64,000 nt of DNA, taken from the NCBI RefSeq assembly GCF_014646195.1, contig NZ_BMMZ01000002.1, forward strand, positions 124,001 through 188,000. Direction: 5' to 3'. The DNA is from Microlunatus endophyticus. Its GTDB lineage: Bacteria; Actinomycetota; Actinomycetes; Propionibacteriales; Propionibacteriaceae. Made by a program: the position numbers and the translations under genes. The notes under the pieces were generated by a model. It searched no databases. It had not been told where the DNA came from and worked only from the letters and a program-made list of their open reading frames with translations. This document shows, one piece after another, positions 38,016 through 46,314 of the stretch. Every line of letters begins with the position of its first letter. Positions within the stretch are counted from its first letter, which is position 1.

Positions 38016-38819
38016 GTGCGCTTCGACGAGCAGGTCGTCTTCATCACGGGTGCGGCCAACGGGATCGGCGCCGCGACCGCGCGGCGGCTGCACGGCGAGG
38101 GTGCGACGGTGGTGCTCGCCGATCGGGAGGCCGATGCCGGCCGGTCGCTCGCGGATGATCTTGGTGATCGGTCGCTCGCCGTCCAGTGCGACATCCGCGA
38201 CCGCGCGTCGGTGGACGCGGCGTTCGACGTCGTACGGGATTCATACGGTCGGCTGGACCAGTTGATCGCGGTCGCGGGCGGGTCGGCGCCGATGCCTGCC
38301 ATCGAGGAGTCGCCGGACGACCTGTGGACCGGGCTTCTCGATCTCAACCTGACCGGCACAGTACGGTGCATCCGCGCGGCGCTGCCGTTGCTGCGGTCCA
38401 GCGAACGTGCGGCTGTCGTGATGGTGTCCTCGGTGAACGGGGTCGCTGCATTCGGCGAGGAGCCGTACGCAGCAGCCAAGGCCGGGCTGAGCAACCTGGC
38501 GATGAATCTGGCGGTGCGCTACGGCGGGGACAGCATCCGCTTCAATGTGGTGGCTCCCGGCACGATCCGGACCCGGGCCTGGGGCGGTGCCCGGGCGGCC
38601 AATCTGGAGCGGATGCGCCGGCTCTACCCGCTGGGCCGGGTCGGCGAGCCCGAGGACATCGCCGCGGCGATCGCCTTCCTGGCCTCGGCTGACGCTGCGT
38701 GGATCACCGGCATCACTCTGCCGGTCGACGGAGGTGTGCTCGCCGGGCCGCTGCATCGGATGCTGACCGTCGACGAGTTGGCCGTCGGTCCGTTGAGGGA
38801 TCCGGCCGATAGCGATTAG
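38016..38819 (+). CDS. Short-chain dehydrogenase/reductase
   Basis: A classical SDR oxidoreductase of 267 residues. NAD(P)-binding TGAANGIG (residues 11-18), the adenine-ring Asp in CDIRDRAS, catalytic Ser in VMVSSVNG and Tyr-x3-Lys in EPYAAAKAG, plus PVDGGVLAG near the end, are all present. Substrate cannot be told. GTG has no ribosome site, but taggct (38004-38009) ends six bases earlier, so the transcript is probably leaderless. It is followed 9 bases later by a YciO-type gene. Confidence 0.88.
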   Translation: MRFDEQVVFITGAANGIGAATARRLHGEGATVVLADREADAGRSLADDLGDRSLAVQCDIRDRASVDAAFDVVRDSYGRLDQLIAVAGGSAPMPAIEESPDDLWTGLLDLNLTGTVRCIRAALPLLRSSERAAVVMVSSVNGVAAFGEEPYAAAKAGLSNLAMNLAVRYGGDSIRFNVVAPGTIRTRAWGGARAANLERMRRLYPLGRVGEPEDIAAAIAFLASADAAWITGITLPVDGGVLAGPLHRMLTVDELAVGPLRDPADSD

Positions 38820-38828
38820 GGTCGGACG

Positions 38829-39449
38829 ATGGCGCGTTACTACGACGTTCATCCGAAGGATCCCCAACGGCGGACGATCGCCCAGGTCGTGGACCTGATC
38901 CGCGACGACGGTCTGATCGCCTACCCGACCGACTCCTGCTACGCGCTCGGCTGCCAGCTGGGTAACAAGGACGGCTTGGATCGGATCCGGACCATCCGTG
39001 AGCTGGACGACAAGCACCATTTCACCCTTGTCTGCAAGGACTTCTCCCAGCTCGGGCAGTTCGTCCAGATCGACAATTCGATCTTCCGGCAGATCAAGGC
39101 GGCGACGCCCGGCAGCTACACGTTCATCCTCCCGGCGACCAAGGAGGTACCGCGCCGGCTGATGCATCCCAAGAAGCGGACCGTCGGCGCCCGGATCCCT
39201 GACCATCCGGTGGCCCAGGCGATCCTCGCCGAACTCGGCGAGCCGCTGTTGTCCTCGACGCTGCTGCTACCGGGCTACGACGAGCCGCTGACCCAGGGCT
39301 GGGAGATCAAGGAAGCGCTCGACAACCAGATCGATGCGGTGATCGATTCCGGCGAATGCGGGCCGGAGCCGACTACGGTGATCGACTTCCGCGAGCCGGT
39401 GCCCGAGGTCGTACGCGTCGGGGCTGGTGATCCGTCACTCTTCGAGTGA
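38829..39449 (+). CDS. YciO/Sua5/YrdC-family protein (threonylcarbamoyl-AMP synthase-like)
   Basis: A 206-residue YrdC-fold protein. Family motifs are LIAYPTDSCYALGC, KHHFTLVCKDFSQL, GSYTFILPATKEVPRR and VGARIPDHPVA. TsaC/Sua5 members make threonylcarbamoyl-AMP for the t6A37 tRNA modification; the KDFSQ-type middle is typical of the YciO branch, whose activity in vitro is much weaker and whose role is less sure. GGGTCGG precedes ATG. It probably shares an mRNA with the SDR gene. Confidence 0.85.
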   Translation: MARYYDVHPKDPQRRTIAQVVDLIRDDGLIAYPTDSCYALGCQLGNKDGLDRIRTIRELDDKHHFTLVCKDFSQLGQFVQIDNSIFRQIKAATPGSYTFILPATKEVPRRLMHPKKRTVGARIPDHPVAQAILAELGEPLLSSTLLLPGYDEPLTQGWEIKEALDNQIDAVIDSGECGPEPTTVIDFREPVPEVVRVGAGDPSLFE

Positions 39450-39466
39450 TCACCGACCTCCCCGAC

Positions 39467-39553
39467 CCTCGCTTCACCGAATTCCGTGCTCGCCTCCCGT
39501 CGATGCGCTCGCTTCCGGTGCCCGGGAAGCGAGCGCATGGCGGAGAAGCGAGG
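39467..39553. terminator. Nested hairpin between convergent genes
   Basis: Inner arms atgcgctcgcttcc (39503-39516) and ggaagcgagcgcat (39525-39538) are perfectly complementary over 14 bp with an 8-base loop. Outer arms cctcgcttc (39467-39475) and gaagcgagg (39545-39553) pair as well. It lies between convergent stops at 39449 and 39581, where a bidirectional terminator is expected, though there is no U run. Confidence 0.5.
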
Positions 39554-39580
39554 ATGTGGCCGAGCCGGATTCGCTTGAGA

Positions 39581-40168
39581 TCAGGCCGTCGGCTGGAGGG
39601 CGCGTGCGAAGTCGTCGACGGCGTGTGCTGCCGCGACGATCGCAGCGAGGGTCGCCTGCAAGTCAGCTTCGACCTGCAGCGAATGATCGGCGTCAGGGAC
39701 CTCGAGTCGGCTCGCCCCGCTGGCGGCGGCGATCGTGGAATCCCAGAGCGGATCCGCCGTACCGCCGATCAGCAGATGATCTTGGCCGAGCCTGCGGGCG
39801 GTATCGGCGATCTTCGGCTCAGTGAGGACCGGCGTGAGCCAGATGCCCGGCAGACCTCGTTCGACGGCCAGCGGCATCGCCAGGCTGCCCAGCGACTTGC
39901 CCGCGACGAGAACGCGCGACGGGCGAACGAGCGATTCGATGATCTCCTCTGCCACGGGTCGTACGAGATCGCGTGCCAGTTCGGACAGAGAACTGCCCGG
40001 TCCTGCGGCCGGCTTGACCGGCCAGGTCACCAGATGAACCGTCCAACCTTGGTAGGACAGCGCAGCGGCTGTGTACCAGAGCAGGGGAGCGGTCGCCGGG
40101 TAGCCGCCGCCGGGGAGCAGCACTGCGTGCCGGTCGTCACCGTCCAGGACGCTGGTCGAGAAGTCCAT
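39581..40168 (-). CDS. Alpha/beta hydrolase-fold protein
   Basis: A 195-residue small hydrolase. The nucleophile elbow is VLVAGKSLGSLA (Ser), an acid may be Asp in GGTADPLWD, and the base His is in PDADHSLQVE, in canonical order. VLLPGGGYPATAPLLW near the start provides the oxyanion loop. It could act as an esterase or lysophospholipase-like enzyme; substrate unknown. The upstream part of the frame (to 40531) lies inside the next gene and lacks family sequence, so I start at ATG 40168, 5 bases after that gene's stop. Confidence 0.8.
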   Translation of the reverse strand: MDFSTSVLDGDDRHAVLLPGGGYPATAPLLWYTAAALSYQGWTVHLVTWPVKPAAGPGSSLSELARDLVRPVAEEIIESLVRPSRVLVAGKSLGSLAMPLAVERGLPGIWLTPVLTEPKIADTARRLGQDHLLIGGTADPLWDSTIAAASGASRLEVPDADHSLQVEADLQATLAAIVAAAHAVDDFARALQPTA

Positions 40169-40173
40169 GATCG

Positions 40174-40701
40174 TCAGGTTAGTCCGGCCGTCCGGCAGAC
40201 CTGGTCCGCGACCTCGGCCGGGGTCATCCCATCGGTCGTGATCACCGTCGACTCTTCGCGCAGCCAGTCCAGGGATCGCCGGAACATCGTGATCTTGGAC
40301 GCCCGTCCGGTGGCGACCTCCGGGGATTCGACGGTGTCGTTGGCGATCCGGCGCTGATGCTCGTCGATCTCGGCGATCAAGGTCACATGCACAAGCTCGA
40401 TATCGGAAGCCAGGATCTCGTCGCGGATCTCGTGCCAGTACTGCTGCTCCGGCACGGTCTGCGGCATGATCAAGACACCGTCCAGGACGGCGTGGATCGA
40501 AGTCGCGGCCCGGGCGACCATCGCCCGCCACGGCCGCCAGTCGCGGAAGTCCGGCACTGGGCAGACCGCGGAAAGCGTGGGCCGCAGGATGACGCCGACG
40601 TGTTCGGGATCGAAGATCCGGGCACCGGGGATCCGCTCGGCCAGCAGGCCCGCAGTCGTGGTCTTGCCGATGCCGTGCGGCCCGTTCAGCCAGATGATCA
40701 C
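40174..40701 (-). CDS. TmrB-like nucleotide-binding protein
   Basis: A P-loop protein of 175 residues starting MIIWLNGPHGIGKTTTAG, with Walker A GPHGIGKTTT, and the following IFDPEHVGVILRP and FRDWRPWRAMVARAAT as in the TmrB family of Bacillus, which confers tunicamycin resistance. In other bacteria such proteins act as small ATPases or kinases with unknown targets. It probably forms a co-transcribed pair with the hydrolase gene 5 bases downstream. Resistance to a sugar-nucleotide antibiotic is a hypothesis only. Confidence 0.75.
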   Translation of the reverse strand: MIIWLNGPHGIGKTTTAGLLAERIPGARIFDPEHVGVILRPTLSAVCPVPDFRDWRPWRAMVARAATSIHAVLDGVLIMPQTVPEQQYWHEIRDEILASDIELVHVTLIAEIDEHQRRIANDTVESPEVATGRASKITMFRRSLDWLREESTVITTDGMTPAEVADQVCRTAGLT

Positions 40702-40710
40702 CCGACGACC

Positions 40711-41112
40711 CTAGACGTCACCCAGGCCACCGGCCAGCCGCCAGGCGTCGATGATCAACTCTTCCAGCTCGGCCCTGTTGAACGCCTCGATCCGGGCTAG
40801 CACGGCCTTGTAACCGTCGTAGTGCGGCTCGGTGAAGTACTTGTCGGGCTCGGATGCCAGCAGCGCTTCTTTGTCTGCCAGTTCCGGTACCCAGACGACC
40901 AGCACGTCGGGCTGCGGAACCTTCGGTTTGCGTGGATCGACCCGTTTACGCCAGCTGTACAGGAATTTCTTCGGCTTCGAGCCGGTGACGACCACGAACT
41001 CGACCCCGGTCGGCTGTTGCGTCCCGATCGGCTGGTCCGGGGGCTCCGGCGGTTCGGCCCGGGTGCCGGGCAACCGGCCGACGATCTCGTACACGTCCGC
41101 CAGCGTCGCCAT
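40711..41112 (-). CDS. MmcQ/YjbR-family protein
   Basis: A 133-residue protein of the MmcQ/YjbR (CyaY-like fold) family. Its conserved parts are PQPDVLVVWVPELADKEALLA and YFTEPHYDGYKAVLARI with the terminal ELEELIIDAWRLAG. The family is often labelled DNA-binding, but the function is not established. Nine bases separate it from the TmrB-like gene, so these three minus genes likely form one operon, with the promoter in the 54-base divergent gap next to 41167. Confidence 0.82.
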   Translation of the reverse strand: MATLADVYEIVGRLPGTRAEPPEPPDQPIGTQQPTGVEFVVVTGSKPKKFLYSWRKRVDPRKPKVPQPDVLVVWVPELADKEALLASEPDKYFTEPHYDGYKAVLARIEAFNRAELEELIIDAWRLAGGLGDV

Positions 41113-41166
41113 GGCGCCAGCATGTCACGAGGTCCGCCTGTCGGCACCTGTGTAGGTTCGGGTTCC

Positions 41167-41943
41167 ATGGCTGAGCAACGCCCCCGACAGACTCACCGGC
41201 TGCGCCGGGACGGGGAGTTGATCACCAAGACCTACCGGTCCTGGTCCCGCGACGAACATCGCCGCGAATGGGCCGTCCTCGAGCGGCTGGCGACCCGCCG
41301 GCCCGGGCTGGCACCGGAGCCCGTCCGCGCCGACTTGGAGGCGGAGCCGCCGTCGATCACCATGACGGCGATTCCCGGCGCCGCGATCTCCGGGCGTTGG
41401 AGCGACGAGCAGGTCCGCCTGCTCGCTGAGGCGATGAACCGGCTGTGGAGCACGCCCTACGACGGGCTGCCGCCGCTGGACATGTACCAGCCCGGCTACT
41501 GGCGTGACCTGGTCGCCGGCTCCGACCGGCCGACCTCCGGTATCGCGATGCAGGCGTACGACATCGCGACCGGATGGGTCGCCGGTCCCGACGTCGCCCG
41601 CCTGCTCGACGGTCGCTTCGACGTGCTCGGCCATGGCGATCCACAGCCCGGAAACCTGCTCTACGACGGGGAGCAGATCCGGTTGGTGGATTTCGAGGAT
41701 GCCGGAGCCGGGGACCTGTGCTTCGAGCTCGCCAACCTCGCCGAGCACCTGGGCACCCGCCTGGCCGGACTGGACCGGGTCGTCGGTCTCGTCGACCACG
41801 ACCCGCGGCGGTATCTGCTCTTCCGACGGCTGCTGGCTGTTTTCTGGCTGATCAAGCTGCTGCCCGACCCGACCGGCGTCCGCCCACCGCGGACCGCCGA
41901 GCTCCGTGACCAGTCGTTGCGATTGCTCGACCTCTTCGGATGA
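41167..41943 (+). CDS. Aminoglycoside phosphotransferase-family kinase
   Basis: A 258-residue kinase-like protein of the APH/choline-kinase family. The catalytic loop HGDPQPGNLLY and the metal-binding VDFEDAGAGD are intact, so it should phosphorylate a small molecule with ATP; antibiotic, sugar or choline-like substrates are all possible. The N-terminal lobe has ELITKTYRSWSRDEHRREW. ATG 41167 has no ribosome site but taggtt (41153-41158) eight bases upstream, so it may be leaderless. Confidence 0.82.
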   Translation: MAEQRPRQTHRLRRDGELITKTYRSWSRDEHRREWAVLERLATRRPGLAPEPVRADLEAEPPSITMTAIPGAAISGRWSDEQVRLLAEAMNRLWSTPYDGLPPLDMYQPGYWRDLVAGSDRPTSGIAMQAYDIATGWVAGPDVARLLDGRFDVLGHGDPQPGNLLYDGEQIRLVDFEDAGAGDLCFELANLAEHLGTRLAGLDRVVGLVDHDPRRYLLFRRLLAVFWLIKLLPDPTGVRPPRTAELRDQSLRLLDLFG

Positions 41944-41959
41944 CGGCGGCTTCCCGGAT

Positions 41960-42475
41960 TCAGCGCCGCTGCGACTGTTCGTACTCGTGCCAGGTCGGCT
42001 GGTCCTCGGCCCTGCCCACGGCGACGGGACCGACCCAGACGAGATCGTCCAGGTTGACCACGATCGCCTCCTGGGTCGATCGGGCGATCACCACCACCGC
42101 CTCGACATCCGGGTCGGGATTCTCCTCCCGGTGCGGCACCCACGGCGGCACGTAGACGAAATCGCCGGGAGATGCCTTCAGCCGGGTCTCCTCGTCCTTG
42201 CCGTGCTCGCTGTCCAGGAACACGAATTCGGGGTTGCCGGAGACGACGTAGATCCCCGTCTCCGAAGCGCCGTGGTGATGATTGCCGGAGCCTGTGGCCG
42301 GCGGCACGATCGTCTCGCCCATCCAGATCGCGCTGGATCCGACGGACTTGCCGGAGATGGCCTCCCGGCGCCGCATCCCGGTCGTCTGGGTGGTGTGCTC
42401 ACTGAGCTCGGAGTGGGCGACGTGATGCAGCCGGTGGTCGTAGTCACCGGAGTCCGTCGTCGTCTCGTCAGTCAC
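41960..42475 (-). CDS. Cupin-domain protein
   Basis: A 171-residue single-cupin protein. The two metal-binding motifs are SGNHHHGASETGIYVVSG and, about 25 residues later, GDFVYVPPWVPHREENP, giving the usual three His plus Glu. Ligand or enzyme activity is unknown; similar proteins bind sugars or are dioxygenases. The GTG start at 42475 has GAGGAGG upstream. A very long open frame continues through the mraY gene on the other strand, which is a shadow. Confidence 0.85.
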   Translation of the reverse strand: MTDETTTDSGDYDHRLHHVAHSELSEHTTQTTGMRRREAISGKSVGSSAIWMGETIVPPATGSGNHHHGASETGIYVVSGNPEFVFLDSEHGKDEETRLKASPGDFVYVPPWVPHREENPDPDVEAVVVIARSTQEAIVVNLDDLVWVGPVAVGRAEDQPTWHEYEQSQRR

Positions 42476-42600
42476 CTGAGCCTCCTCGGTTGCGTGCCTG
42501 CTGCCACCGTCCGCTGCCATCATCGCAGCCGCCCGGACTCGAACACGTAACGGTGCCGACGCGCCCAGCGGGTGCTTCGGATTTCCTGACCACAGCCCCG

Positions 42601-42680
42601 TACGCTGTCCCGCGATGATCGAGCACCACCCGTCCCCCGTCCGCTCCGCTGCCGTCCCCGGCAGGAGGAGCGACCGTTGA
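42601..42680 (+). promoter_or_regulatory. Leaderless leader ORF ahead of mraY
   Basis: tacgct at 42601-42606 fits a -10 box, and an ATG follows at 42615 without a ribosome site. It opens a 21-codon frame beginning [10 protein letters not shown] whose TGA overlaps the mraY TTG start (TTGA). The mraY ribosome site AGGAGGAG lies within it. Such an arrangement could couple mraY translation to the leader. Confidence 0.4.
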
Positions 42681-43768
42681 TCGCGCTCCTCGTTGCGGGC
42701 GCGTTCGCTCTGGCGTTCACGCTGCTGCTGATGCCCGCCTACATCAGGCTGGTGCATCGGCTCGGCTGGGGGCAGCCGATCCGCGTGGACGGTCCGACCA
42801 CCCACCAGATCAAGCGTGGTACACCCACCATGGGTGGCCTGGTCTTCGTGCTGGGTGCGGTCGGCGGCTATTTCCTGGGACACGCGATCGCGCCCGGCAC
42901 CCCGGTCACGGCCAGCGGGCTGCTGGTCATCTTGATGATGGTCGGAACGGGGGCGGTCGGCTTTCTCGACGACTTCACCAAGACCCGGCGGCAGCAGAGC
43001 CTCGGTCTCACCGGCTGGCAGAAAGTCGGCGGACAGGTGATCGTCGCCACGGTCTTCGCCGTGCTGGCGCTGATGTTCCGCGACAGCGACAGCGGCCTGA
43101 CACCGGCGACCGCCGCGATCTCGGCGATCCGGGATGTGCACTGGCTGGATCTGATGCGACTGGGTCCGGTCCTGGGCGTGGCGTTGTACCTGATCTGGAT
43201 CAACCTGCTGACCGTCTCGGTGTCCAACGCGGTCAACGTGACCGACGGTCTCGACGGGCTCGCCACCGGCGCGACCATCCTGGCGCTGTCGGCGTATATC
43301 TTCATCGGCTTCTTCCAGTTCAAGCAGGCCTGCCACAACGTCGGCGCCGCGCGCGGCTGTTTCACTGTCCGCGACCCGCTCGACCTGACCATCGTCTCGG
43401 TGGCGCTGGCAGGAAGTCTGGTCGGCTTCCTGTGGTGGAACGCCTCGCCCGCGCGGGTATTCATGGGCGACACCGGTTCGCTCGGCATCGGCGGCACGCT
43501 GGGCGCGTTGGCGATCCTCACCCACACCGAGCTGCTGTTGATCGTGATCGGCGGTCTCTACTGCATCGAGACCGGATCGGTGATCATCCAGCGGGCCTAC
43601 TTCAAGGTGACTCACGGCAGGCGGATCTTCCGGATGAGCCCGATCCATCACCACTTCGAACTCAAGGGCTGGGAACAGGTCACCATCACCATCCGGTTCT
43701 GGATCCTGGCCGGGCTCTTCATGGTGATCGGGGTCGGGCTGTTCTACTTCGGTTGGCTGTCCAGCTAG
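42677..43768 (+). CDS. mraY: Phospho-N-acetylmuramoyl-pentapeptide transferase
   Basis: The membrane enzyme that makes lipid I by transferring phospho-MurNAc-pentapeptide to undecaprenyl phosphate. 363 residues with about ten helices; motifs [40 protein letters not shown] and [12 protein letters not shown] (catalytic Asp residues), ending in HHFELKGW. It uses a rare TTG start, supported by AGGAGGAG and the family N-terminus [10 protein letters not shown]. None of the usual murein-cluster neighbours (murD, murF, ftsW, murG) are nearby, so it is either moved or a second copy. Confidence 0.93.
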   Translation: MIALLVAGAFALAFTLLLMPAYIRLVHRLGWGQPIRVDGPTTHQIKRGTPTMGGLVFVLGAVGGYFLGHAIAPGTPVTASGLLVILMMVGTGAVGFLDDFTKTRRQQSLGLTGWQKVGGQVIVATVFAVLALMFRDSDSGLTPATAAISAIRDVHWLDLMRLGPVLGVALYLIWINLLTVSVSNAVNVTDGLDGLATGATILALSAYIFIGFFQFKQACHNVGAARGCFTVRDPLDLTIVSVALAGSLVGFLWWNASPARVFMGDTGSLGIGGTLGALAILTHTELLLIVIGGLYCIETGSVIIQRAYFKVTHGRRIFRMSPIHHHFELKGWEQVTITIRFWILAGLFMVIGVGLFYFGWLSS

Positions 43769-43853
43769 ACATCCGGCTGGTCGGCGCTCGGTCTTGGGAT
43801 CGCCCCGAGCTCAAACCTCGATGGTGCGGGTTGGTGTTGCGGGTTGGTCCGCG

Positions 43854-45233
43854 TCAGGTGAGGCCGGCGGTCGCGGCGAGGTCAGTGGCCTGCCGGCGTA
43901 CGAAGCGGGCGGCGACGGCGTACTCCCGGGACGAGTGGCTGGACAGCATCATCAACCCGGCGATCTGCAGGCAGACGGCGAGCAGGTTGGTCCCCAGCGA
44001 CCACGGCAGCCAGCCGAAATGATCCACCGCGCCGACGGTGATGGTGACCACCAGCAGCGCCATCAGCAGCAGCCGGGCCGGCTGGCTGCCGCGCAGGGTC
44101 AACACGATCAGCACCACTTCGACCAGCAGCACTACCAGGGCGACGACGGATCCGATCCCGGTCCACGGCAGGTCGGCATCGATCAGCACCCGGAACTCTC
44201 CGGTCTTGATCCAATCCCGCAGGCCGAGGGCGATCAGCACGGCCGCGCTGCCGAGCACCAGCGCGGCGCTGCCCAGGATCGACAGCGGGCGGCGCTGTGA
44301 CTCGCGGGTTTCGGCCAGCGCGTTGGACAGGCTCAGCCGGCTCAACGTCCGCTCCTGGTGGTGTTCGCTCTCGATCGGCGTCTCGTCGTCCTCCGGGAAG
44401 TCGAGGACCGGCAGGTCGCCGTCGGTGTGGATCGAGTCGCCGCCGCCGTTGCGCGAGTGGTAACCGGTGGTGAAGTCCCGCAGCATCTCGATCGTGGTCC
44501 CGGGCACGGCCTCGGACAGCGTCCGGGTCACATGATCGCGTTCGACGTCGATATCGGCATCGATCTTGTGCGTGATCTGCAGCGTGAAGAGACTCAACCC
44601 GACCGCCCGGTCGTACGTCGCCGCCGCCAGCCAGTCCACCCGGTGCCCGCCGGGCAGCAGCCAGTCGTCCGGGCACTTCCAGAACCGGATGTGGTGGCGT
44701 TTGCCCGGACTGCCGTTGACCTCCTGCTGGTAGGCGAAATCCTGCTGCCGGCCGAACAGCAGCAGCGGCGACACCGGAGCCTCGGGATAGCTGTCCCGAC
44801 CGAGCGTGGACACGATGATCCGCCAGGCCGATTTGAGGGTGAGTTCGTCGGCCAGGGTCCAGCCGGCCTTGCGCATCACCTGGTGCAGCTGGGCCTCCTC
44901 ACCGATCGTGGCGAGATTGATCGGATCACCCAGCAGACCGTCACTGGTCCGGGTCCGGCCGATGAAGTAGTTGGGCACGTAGATATCGGACAGGATGCGG
45001 TGCAGCCGGGGCAGCGTCAGATAGGCCGCCATGCCCCAAAAGAGGATGAAGAACAGCCAATTCGACCAACTCCACCGGAAGCCTTCGCGCAGCAGGAAGA
45101 TGGTCATGCCGATCACCGCGACCCCGGCGATGATGAAGAAGAATTGGTCCAGCGGCCCGGCCTCCGGGATCCGGATCTTCATCCGTCCCGGCCGCCGGCG
45201 GGTGATTCCCCGCGGATCCGTCCGTGTAGCCAC
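43854..45233 (-). CDS. LssY C-terminal-domain membrane protein
   Basis: A 459-residue membrane protein with two N-terminal helices (about 29-46 and 57-73), a soluble middle domain and four C-terminal helices. The middle has DPINLATIGEEAQLHQVM, APVSPLLLFGRQQDFAYQQE, NGSPGKRHHIRFWK and AATYDRAVGLS, which is the LssY_C domain pattern. In other proteins that domain trails phosphatase or DedA parts; here it stands alone. Function unknown. It runs opposite to mraY, with 85 bases between the stops that hold only a gcgggttggt duplicate. Confidence 0.72.
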   Translation of the reverse strand: MATRTDPRGITRRRPGRMKIRIPEAGPLDQFFFIIAGVAVIGMTIFLLREGFRWSWSNWLFFILFWGMAAYLTLPRLHRILSDIYVPNYFIGRTRTSDGLLGDPINLATIGEEAQLHQVMRKAGWTLADELTLKSAWRIIVSTLGRDSYPEAPVSPLLLFGRQQDFAYQQEVNGSPGKRHHIRFWKCPDDWLLPGGHRVDWLAAATYDRAVGLSLFTLQITHKIDADIDVERDHVTRTLSEAVPGTTIEMLRDFTTGYHSRNGGGDSIHTDGDLPVLDFPEDDETPIESEHHQERTLSRLSLSNALAETRESQRRPLSILGSAALVLGSAAVLIALGLRDWIKTGEFRVLIDADLPWTGIGSVVALVVLLVEVVLIVLTLRGSQPARLLLMALLVVTITVGAVDHFGWLPWSLGTNLLAVCLQIAGLMMLSSHSSREYAVAARFVRRQATDLAATAGLT

Positions 45234-45291
45234 GCCGGAATCGTACGGGGCCGGTGCGGTTTCGTGGCCCTTCCGGCAGGACCCGGGCGGA

Positions 45292-45489
45292 TCAGCTGCG
45301 CTGGACGGCTTCCTTGCTCCTGGAGATCACGGCCGCGATGATCGTCGTCCCGATCGTGCCGACGACCAGGAATACCAATGCCCACAGCCCGGTGGTCCGG
45401 GCCTCCAGTCCGACCAGCAGGCAGATCGAGGTCCAGATCACCGCGGCGGTCGGTCCAGCGGTCAGTCCGCTGGCGAAATTCTTGCCCAT
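45292..45489 (-). CDS. Small two-helix membrane protein
   Basis: A predicted 65-residue protein with two hydrophobic helices (AAVIWTSICLLVGL and ALVFLVVGTIGTTIIAAVI) and a basic tail. I do not recognise a family. AGGGCG lies upstream of the ATG. It is upstream of the LssY-domain gene on the same strand, 58 bases away, and may be co-transcribed. The coding call rests on length, the start context and hydrophobicity only. Confidence 0.5.
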   Translation of the reverse strand: MGKNFASGLTAGPTAAVIWTSICLLVGLEARTTGLWALVFLVVGTIGTTIIAAVISRSKEAVQRS

Positions 45490-45575
45490 CGGTCGCGCCC
45501 TTCGCTTGGGGCGAAGATACTCTGCGCCACGAAGTATATGGTTCGGGGTCAGTGTGTCGCTGTTACGCTCACGGG

Positions 45576-45956
45576 GTGTCTCAGAAGGAGCAGGCGGAGA
45601 CCTCGCTGCGCGAGGTCCGTGAGCTGACCTTGCGGACCCGGCTCGCGAGTCGCACGAACGCCACCGGCTTTCCGATGGTGGGCTGGGGAATCACCTGGAT
45701 CTTCGGGGTCACCGCGGCCGGACCGGCATCGTTCGAGCACGGGGTGCTGTTCCTGGGCGGCCTGGCGATGTGCCTGTACGCCATCGCCACCAAGGACATC
45801 GTCTACGCCGTGGTCTCGGGCTTCGGCATCGTCATGGCCGGTGTACAGGCGGCGTTGGGCACGACGACTCCGCCGCTCTGGTTCGGCGTCACCGCAGGTG
45901 TTCCGCTCCTTGCGCTCGGTCTCCAGCGGGTCTTCCGCGGCGGCGGCCATGTCTGA
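45576..45956 (+). CDS. Small membrane protein paired with a winged-helix regulator
   Basis: A 126-residue protein with a charged N-terminus (SQKEQAETSLREVRELTLRT) and four hydrophobic helices, from GITWIFGVTAA to PLLALGL, with an Arg-rich end. No named family is recognised. It overlaps the next regulator by 8 bases, a common pairing of membrane protein and winged-helix repressor. tacgct (45564-45569) ends six bases before the GTG, so it is likely leaderless. Confidence 0.7.
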   Translation: MSQKEQAETSLREVRELTLRTRLASRTNATGFPMVGWGITWIFGVTAAGPASFEHGVLFLGGLAMCLYAIATKDIVYAVVSGFGIVMAGVQAALGTTTPPLWFGVTAGVPLLALGLQRVFRGGGHV

Positions 45957-46314
45957 GCGGAGCGTCGACCGGTCCGGTCTGGACGAGGCGATCGGCGAGC
46001 AGTTGCGGACGCCGTTCGATGCGGCACTGTCCGATCCGAATCGGCTGCGCATCCAGGCCGCGCTGCACGGGCTTCCGGGCGACGGGTCGATCCGGTTCAC
46101 CGCACTGGCCAAGGCACTGAACCTCAGCGACGGGAATCTCGCCACGCATCTGGCCGTGCTGAGTGCGGTCGGGTACGTGGCGGCGCGCGAGACCTACACC
46201 GGCAAACGGAGGACCCGCTGGTACTCGGCGACCGCGGCCGGTCGGGAGGCCTTCGAGGCCCACGTCCGAGCACTCCAGTTGATCATCGACGCTGCGCGGG
46301 CCGCCGATGGCTGA
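45949..46314 (+). CDS. Winged-helix transcriptional regulator (HTH_34/ArsR-like)
   Basis: A 121-residue DNA-binding protein. LSDPNRLRIQAALHGL, RFTALAKALNLSDGNLATHLAVLSAVGYV and the wing RRTRWYSATAAGREAFEAHV follow the winged-helix pattern found in DNA-binding domains of the ArsR/MarR-like HTH_34 group. No metal-binding cysteines are present. It overlaps the membrane protein upstream and the methyltransferase downstream (8 bases each), so the three form one operon. Confidence 0.85.
   Translation: MSERSVDRSGLDEAIGEQLRTPFDAALSDPNRLRIQAALHGLPGDGSIRFTALAKALNLSDGNLATHLAVLSAVGYVAARETYTGKRRTRWYSATAAGREAFEAHVRALQLIIDAARAADG

Noticed and set aside
42476..43654. Extension of the cupin gene frame across mraY
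   Set aside because: Only the part up to GTG 42475 has a good ribosome site and cupin sequence; the rest is the reverse of mraY.
45292..45956. Toxin-antitoxin pair from two small divergent genes
   Set aside because: Both products are membrane proteins without toxin features, and the second is coupled to a regulator and a methyltransferase gene instead.
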